From positions 54,614,001 through 54,678,000 of the forward strand of contig JAFFJZ010000001.1 of the NCBI GenBank assembly GCA_018340375.1: DNA of 64,000 bases, read 5' to 3'. Every line of letters begins with the position of its first letter. Position 1 is the stretch's first letter. Made by a program: the position numbers and the translations under genes. Of the stretch, positions 25,401-34,400 are shown one piece after another. Under the pieces are notes generated by a model. That model was not told the origin of the DNA. It made no database searches and saw only the letters and a list, made by a program, of their open reading frames with translations. The stretch is from Gonatopus flavifemur. Its lineage: Eukaryota > Arthropoda > Insecta > Hymenoptera > Dryinidae.

Positions 25401-28400
25401 AATTCACTGCAATTACCATTAAATCTACTCTAATTGGAATGATCACATAACATATAAAAGATTTATGAAACACCCGTTGTATGTTGTACATTCTTTGTAC
25501 CACATCGATATATTTCCTAATTTTGATCCAATCCATATTCATTGATTGATAGCACTTCATATAATCTATTCTTCTAGGTACTCAGTGTTTCTGATGGGTA
25601 TCAGAAATTTGTCAATATTGAAATACTGATTGACGTGTCATGACGCCCAGATGACTTCATTCCGCTTCGCCTCAAATTGATGTCATTTTAATGTTTAACT
25701 TGATCGATATGTGTTGCTCGAGGCTTTAATACGTGAAACAGTCATAATATACTCCTACGATACTGATAAATATCTACACATCACGAGTCTATGAGATAAA
25801 TATTTGATGGATGTCCTTTCTCTATATTCAATCATTACTCCACTAAAGGTTTAAACAATCCTTGAACAATAATGAATATTCAACATCCAAAAAAATGTGT
25901 GGTTAGCATCATAAGAGTCAGAGTCTGTTGCCTGTTCATCAGAAATCCATCAATGTAAATATCAAATTTACCAAATATGTATTTATATTATGTCCTGTGT
26001 AATTTCCTTTAATTTCTGTGAATATTTTCACATTGCTATAGTACCACAATATACTACATTCATTCATTCATTCATTTATTCATTCATAATCCATTCATTC
26101 GGATACCTAAGTGTGAAATAGACTGCAACTAAGAAACATGAATAGCCAATGACATAATATACTAGATTTACAAAGGATGGACACACATTCTATCCTTTCA
26201 CGATTCAAATAAAACTGCAGTCTCTCAAAAACTCAAATATGAATCACATTCCCATAAAAACGATTCAGTCAAGGAATCCGCAAAATTATGCCACATTGAC
26301 CAATTTTTCAATCAAATTCACATGTAGCACAAAATATTCTAGGAATATTCTGATGATATGCGAAAACCAAGCGTCCCCAGAATATTCCGGGGAGATTTTA
26401 AGTATATATAAAAATCGTCCATAGAATGTTCGAGTGAGACTGTTTCAAATATCCATAGAATATCCATAGAACGTTCTCACAACGTCCACAATGTTCTACA
26501 GAGCATCTATCCAAAGTCTTTAGAATATTCTCCTCTAGTATATTCTATGAACGTTCATAGGTTGTTTGAAACAGTTTCATTGTAATATTCTATGCATGTT
26601 GACAGAATATTCATAAATTATCTATAGAATGTTCTTGTGCTACATGGGTTAACATCAAAATGCCGTGATCTTAAATTAATTTTAACCAAGCTGTTTCTAT
26701 TTCCTTGGCAGTATTTTCTGAATTTTAGAATGTTTATTGAGTATTCACGTCATAGAAGTTCATGCATTATGAAAAAATTTAGTGTATCGAGAGCAGGATT
26801 CAAGGAAAACGGAAACATGCTATCATCAATTAGGTTATGTTTTGGTCTCTTAAGGGCGTACCAGCGTTAAGGTTAGAAAAGGACACAACCAAAACTATTT
26901 CGACAAATTACTCGAAAACAAAAGAATGATGTCGAAATATCGCTCTGTACATAAAAATGGTCCGTGCAGAGTGACATTTTTCTTTTATTGCTTTATTTTC
27001 TAATAAATTGTCAGAAAAGATTTGGCTCGGGTTGCATCATCAGGGGCTGCCGGTATCCCCTTAAGAGGATACAAACGTCACCATTCGAGCACTTTGATCA
27101 GAAAAAGACGAAACTTCAGAATAGAAAGTGAAGTTCAGGGCAAACGCTTATTGTTTTTTGATGATGACCGAAACATATTTTAGTGTGAATTATAGTGTGC
27201 CTTAGAGCTCTATCTAATCATATCAGGTATTTAATTATTCAAGCATCTATTCAGTGGATTGGAGAATCATTAGATTGACGATTGTGCAATTGTAGATTCC
27301 TGTCCATTTCCTGTGGAAAATTCCCGGATGAAATCCCATTCATTCGAAATTTGCATTCGTGACGCGGATTCGCACCCAGAATCCATCGGGTTCAGACCAA
27401 GGACTCATTTTGCTCTTCCAAGTTCACGGTCGAGAACGGTTAGGGCCCTCCCGAAAAAAAGAAAATGGAGAAATTGGCCGTGTGGGATGACAACGCGTCG
27501 CTTCGAGCCTTCAAATGAAAATATTCACAAAATATACTGTCAAATAATTCACATCATGAGAGAAAAATTTATTTTTGTCCCATAGTGTGAATTATTTTAC
27601 AATATATTTTGTGAAAGTTTCCATTTAAAAACTCGAAGCGACGTGGTGTCATCCTACACAGTAAATTTCGGAATTTTCTCTTTTCCGTACTGTCCAATGG
27701 GAGCCCAAATGGTCCTAGTCCGTAACCTAAAGGACCCCGAACGGGACCCTATTAAAAATGTCCGACAGATCCTGACGGATTCCGGTCAAAATTCTGTCTG
27801 GTTCCGTCGGAAATCATCATGCTTGGGACAAAAACCGACCAAATCCTGACAGAAAATTATCTGTCGGACATTTGGAATAGGGGATCCTGAAGGTTTTCGC
27901 GCAGGACCTGGAAGGTCAACGCGGGTACTTGATGGACGGGCTCCGGGTGGAGATTCGCGTCTGCATGCGAATTTCGCGATCCCTTTTATCCGGGAATTTT
28001 CAATAGAGTACCTTCTAAGCACTACTATATTCGAATAGAAAAATTCAGGAGTCCAAATTCCCTGCATTCGAATGATCACTTTACATTGTGTATTTGATAT
28101 TCCCATTATTTGGATAATATAAAATTCCGAAAGTGGGATTCCGCAATTACTTCCACAGCAACCCAATAAGTTCTAAGGAAAACGGGTCTATGAAACTTGT
28201 TCGCTAGGAATGTTCAAAGCATACTACAAGCCACAGACTACAGCGTATATACACCAAACAAGTACAACTATGTTGTTGGAGAAGCATCAACTCATCACTG
28301 ATTCGTCATGGACTTCAGGTGCTAAAAAATACTATTACGTGATGATATGAGAATCCTGGACGTTAAGTGCTAGTGCATCGTGTTATGCTGCAATCAATGG

Positions 28401-31400
28401 AATTTTTAATAATCAACATCAAATAAATTTTTTCAAAATCACTTCAACAGGTTTTTTCAAGTTCAACGGTGTGTTTTTTTTCTTCGAAAATATTTATACT
28501 TCGAAAATAATTTCCAACCAAGTTCAGGAATGAGTTATCGAAATGATTTTGGCAAATTTCAGTTAGCCGCTTTAAAACTTGAAAGAAATGAAATAAAGTT
28601 TTGAAAGCCTGATCAACTCCGTAATACGCAACGATCCAGAGTTTAATCGGGTCGAAAAAAGATTAACATCAGGTTGAATGAGAATGTTAAAAACAAGATC
28701 AAGTTGAGAACAGGGCGAGAAATCAAATCAAACCTGATTCACTTCGTAATACGCAACGAATCAGAGCTAAATCAGGTTTTACTTTTTGACTCGCGGAGTT
28801 CAGGCAGCATTCCGTTGGACTGTTGACTCTTTATTTTTGTCTGGGATTGTTCCCATGTAATCCACGTATCCTTTCAAGCTCTCAACAGCTGCTCGGTCTT
28901 TTTTTCCTCACAGCATGGCTCTCATTTGTGACACAGACCCAATTCAAATATCGTTGATTTGGTATAGAATCGGTGAAAGATTAATTGAATTCACATTCTG
29001 ATATTCCATATTTCAGGCGATGTAATTACATCTCTGAGATGGAATACGGCCAAAAATGATATCTGTATCGAGGTGGCACTATTTATTCAACATTTAGACA
29101 AGAAAATCAATTTAAAAAGAATTAATGAATAGAGAAATTGAAGAACAAAATGCTGGTACCTATCAAGTTGATGTCCTTGAAATAAAATATTTTCGAGGAA
29201 AAATACATCGTTGGTGTCTCTGTGAAGTCTCATCACAATTGATAATCAATGAAAAACATATTTCCTTTGACAAATAATCTCATATGAGACATACAAAATA
29301 TAAAGTGTTGAACAATAATCAGTGCAACCACACAGTGTGCGTATAAAGTTGAAGCTTCGAAGATGTAAGCCATGCAAAAAGAACGAACCTATCGTCATGA
29401 GCAGCGAACCTTAAACCTGACCCAGCACCGACATCCTCGAACCAAGGTAAATTCAAATCCGGCATAGTACCCAATTGAACAGCGTGATTTTCAATTTTTG
29501 AGTGGTCTTCGGCGTTCGCGAGGTTCCTCTTCAACCAAGATGCCCCGATAATTGTTCCAGTTGATGCATTCAATGCGATCACTCGTGTTTCAACCGCGTC
29601 ATCCACTGACTCGAGTAAAGACTTGGCCAAGGCATCTGAAATTCATCGAAACCATGATCAAGTTGTTTTGGGTTTGAAAGAATAAATCAATGCAGAACAC
29701 ATTTCCTCTGTAATAAAATATTCATTTGAAAAGATTCGATTTTTCTTACGTACAGACATTCGTGAAGCTTGTACAAGCTTTGTAACAAATAAAGAACAGG
29801 ATGAACATTTCTTCATAAAAAATTTACTGCAAGTTTTGTATAATTTGTATACAAGCTTTTACGATATAGAGCATAAAATGCAAAGTAGTGCCGGAATTAT
29901 TCCCTGGGATACTGTCATATCCACGTACTTTTCTATTTGCTAAGGAACGTTCAACACGATCAGGTTGTAAAAAACTTCGCTATGAGAAACTTTTTCGTTT
30001 CTATTCGCGACTGTGAAATGTTATTTCCCCACTTTTATCTCATTGAACTGGGATCAACGTATCTCTCGATAAAGAGATCGGCAAGATGGATTGAAATGAA
30101 AATAACATCTGTTAACGGAGAATGAGTATAGAAAACATACACTTTGACGATAGTATATAAATATGTATGAGAAAATGAAATATTCTATGCAATTCTCCTG
30201 CTGTGTTAATCCATTTCATAGCCATTTGGATTTCCGAGAAGTCTTCCATGTTACCTCGATTCAAGAGATTCTAAAATTCCCGTTAAGCATAACGGATTCA
30301 TGTTTATGGTGGAAACAATAACCTGTTGATTAACTATCCAATCATAAAAGTTTGTCTGAGGGGAAACGAGTAGGTCGTAACTCTGTGAGATAATAAAACG
30401 AGATTCAATACACAAAGTACGTGTCTGCTGCGACCAATTACGTGTTTTTCTCACTCATTTAGAACATCTCTTCTCACGATATTGACTCCGAGTCTTATTG
30501 TATCTTTTGATAGCAAAACGAAAAATTCATACCGATAAAAGAACGTACAACAATCATTCAACTTCTATGAACAGATATTCTTGACATGGACAACCAATTT
30601 TTTCCATTACACAATGATCTTGTCTCTAAGAATCTATGTCACATCGGGACTTCGAAAATCGAAGAATTCTCAACATTCATTAGCAGTAACTTTCTTGAGA
30701 ACAATCGATAAGAATTGTATGAAAGCAATCCTCCGCCAACCTCCGTCTCCTGTGACCTTTGTCGACAGAGAAATGGTTTCAGAATTGTACGAAATACGCG
30801 CGTAGTCAACAACTTATGGGAGTTTTAGAATTTCTCTTGTGTCTTGACGAAAGTTTCTGATAATAAAAATCTATTTTCTACTTGACCTTTCTCACGATAA
30901 TCGAACAAGATGTTTGAAATACTTGCTAGGGAAAGATATATTCGATAACTGTTATGAACGTAATTGCATCAGAATACAATGTTAACTTCATTCTCTGCAT
31001 TGACTCGAGTTAAAAGTGCCAAACGGCTCCCACGCATTCACACGTGAGGAGATATTTATACCCACATCAACAGATAATCATGATTATATCATGCGACTGC
31101 GCTCATGTATTGACTCATGAATGTGCATATTCATTCCTCGCGGTCCTATTGAAATTATTTTGTACCTGAATACAGAGATACACAGGAAGCTGCGCTGCTG
31201 TAAGCATCGATCGGCGCGTGATAATGATATTCCTTGTTAGGGTGAAACAATGTTATGACAAGTGACTCTGTGGCAGAAGCCGATTTCAGGTATAATGCAG
31301 AATATGGACAGTTAATCCCCATGATGAATCAATTGCATGAAGATTCACCACGTGGGGGGAAAATTGAATGGTTCTTTTTCGAGTTTATGCCTCTGAAAAC

Positions 31401-34400
31401 TATGAATCGCATTGTATGAAAAAATGATTTGATACACCGTGGTTTTGATTTTATTTCCATTAGTCTTTCCATTCAATGTGCATATATGATTGAAGGATTC
31501 TGTTGAGAAGTCCCGGTTGTTGCCACTGTTCTGAATGTACCCACACAGCATTTCAGTTCTAAAAGATATCTCAAGCCAAATTTAAGAAGTCCTATGCAAC
31601 ATGAAAAGATATCTTTAACAGATCGAAAACAGCTCTCACTTCTGAGAGATTTCTATGAGATGTCTAAAAGATATAATCTCGGGAGAAAAGTTTTGAATCT
31701 CCTAAAAGATATCTTTTAGATGTCTTTCAGAAGTAAGAACTGTTTTAGACATCTTGAGGATATCTTTGCATGTGGCATAAGACTTTTTAAACTTTTCTGA
31801 ACAGCCCCTCAAGATATCTTGGAGATCAAAAGTGCTGTGTGGGTCCTGTATGAAAGAATGATATTATTATCAACTGAATAAAATGGGAGGACCAAGTATT
31901 GTATCGTACCAAATTCTCTTTGAGCAAATATTTTCATCGCAGCTGCGTGAAATTTCAGATTTTTACATCAAATTACCACCTAAAATTGAATTAGCATATG
32001 AATGAAATTGATGTTCTTGAAGTTCAAATTGTTTATAGGAATGAAACGAAAGTTCGAACAAAATCTGGTAAAATCATCGATGTTTATGTTTCCGAATTAA
32101 CTTCTCGGGACTGGGAACATCGTTTACAGAATGTACCTACTATACGGAAAAAATAATTCAGCTACATCAGGGAAGGGGCTAGCACGGACACGGAGAGGCA
32201 TTAAATTAGTTCCTACAGCTAAATTTCAGCTATGGCACCAAAAAATTTGCCTGAATAGCTACTTCATTGGCTGTCCGTGTCCATGCTCCCCACTTCGCTG
32301 TTGCGGATGAATTATTCCGGGTCTTCGAGAACTGAGTATCTCGTTATTCGGTTACCAATTTGTTCCAACTAACGATTTAAACTTCAGCAACATTTGTGAT
32401 TGTAATTGTAGACGAAAAGGGAGACAGAAAAATTGCTGGACACGCTTTTTCCCTAGTTCCCAAAATATCATGAGACAAGTTCTCAAAACTCCCAGAAATC
32501 TCAATGGATAATTATTATGGGCATCTTAAAAATTTCTTATCCGTGAACAATATCTTCTAGGTATTTCAAAGACATCTCATAAATATGCTTTTCCCGGTAA
32601 AGATCCCGGTTCTGAGAATTTTTCTGTAATGCCCAGAATATGTTCAAAGATTCTCAGATATTGCCCAGATATGTACTGAAGTTTACAAAGATTTATACCG
32701 GGAAAAAACTGTCAGAAACTCCCAAGAAAATATTTCCACCAGAATTACGACATCTTCTGGAAATATTTGAGATTCATTTCCGAAATAAGAAGTGTTCCAG
32801 ACATTCAAAAGATACCTTCACTGTGAAAAAATTTGCAGATTTTTTCCGATTTTCAGGGGTGGGTTCTATTCCCTGATTGTTGTCAGGGAATTGCTTTCTC
32901 ATGAAAGATAGGGCATTTTGAAGAACTATTCCGCTTTTTGGGTATTGAATTCTTCAGAAAATGAGGGACACCTTCACCGAATCATAGGGAAAAGTCTCCC
33001 TCGTGGAGGATTTTTGTTTTCACCTTTTTGTGGGGGCAAAAGATATAACATCAACATAACTATTACCTAACGAACGCAAAAATTGCGTGAAAATGATATT
33101 AATGTTACAAACTGTGTTCTTCGGGAAATTTCAGCATAATTTTTTCACAGTATTGTGTTGTTTTATACACTGTGGAAATTTTGCAGAATTTTTCTTCACA
33201 CTGTTGGTGGATTCCGTCCCCTCATCGTGGGGGAATTATTTTTCCACCCCTTTGAGGAATTATTTTGGATTTTGGGTGTTGAATCCTCTACAAATGGAGA
33301 GGAAAAATTCCTCATCCATGGAGGAACTTTGCTGCCATCATTTTTTGGGGGAAAATTCCACAATCACTTTTTACAATGTAGATTTTAAGTTCTGCCCATA
33401 AGTTCCATGAAGGTCATGGAAATATTCTCGTTCCATAAAACTTCTTGAACTTCCCTGAACCATGTTTCAAGATAAGATATCACGAGACAAAATTTGTTGG
33501 TTGGAGAAGTTCAAAAGATTGAGGATACGTTTGACAAATCCTGCAAACATGTTCAACACACCCAAATCCCTTCACAGGTAAGTGTACGAGCATTCTCTCA
33601 ATCTCTGTTGAACGCAAGGGAATCAATTTTTCCAGAATAATCATAAATTTTACCCACAATTTCCACTCATTTATGAATATCATTGTGAGTTGTCCTCACA
33701 ATACCATCACAAGAGAGATTGAAAGTATGCTTTGAAATATCAGAGTAAACATCAATTGAACCAGAGTGTAGGAAAATATTTACATTCATAACAAACCTTT
33801 GAAAGCATTTCATGCGTCAATCAGAATCCTTGATGTCAGAGGGTTCTATCTAATATTAGAAATATTCAGGTACGTAGAATAACGGCATGCAACAGGTGCT
33901 TTTATATAAACATAAATTGCCGGGAGGTAAAAGGTACATTCGAGACAATCCAAACACGCCACATCACATGAATGAAGGATATTTCAAGTGGGCTAGAAAA
34001 TCATTATTGTAATCATTCAATGAGATTAACCTCAAATACAAGATCAGGTTTCAACACCTACAAAATGATGAACGAGAACATGATCTTAATCGAAGCTCCC
34101 GTTGTATTTGATTGGATAAATCTAACAGGTATTGTTGATGTTACAGCTGATTTGTCATTTTCAAAGAGTGTCAATCTTCCCGGCATTTGATGAATTGATT
34201 TTAAGTTTCGATGAAACAAGATTACACTGAATTTTCTGGGGATGTTATATAGGGTATGAAAAGAGTATCGCGTATGTAAAAATATATACACGAACGTACA
34301 ACGAGAATGTTATTCATTAAAATACTCTGAATCTCACCGTTATGTCGAGTTACTCCTGCTATGCCGAGATTCCACAGCATCAGGGCAGTCATGTCGGCCT

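Larger units (their letters stand above)
29640..34337. other. Intron 2 of the receptor; repeats, no coding
   Basis: Apart from the elements listed at 31540, 32143, 32819 and 33166, I see no supported gene. Frames up to 104 codons near 33.1-33.4 kb come from the dispersed repeat. Confidence 0.6.

Noticed and set aside
27786..28166. 126-codon minus frame
   Set aside because: Crosses the ends of two nested inverted-repeat elements, with no domain or splice support.
33087..33401. 104- and 77-codon plus-strand frames
   Set aside because: They lie in a dispersed non-coding repeat also found at 1608, 2963 and 58419, where the frames are not kept.
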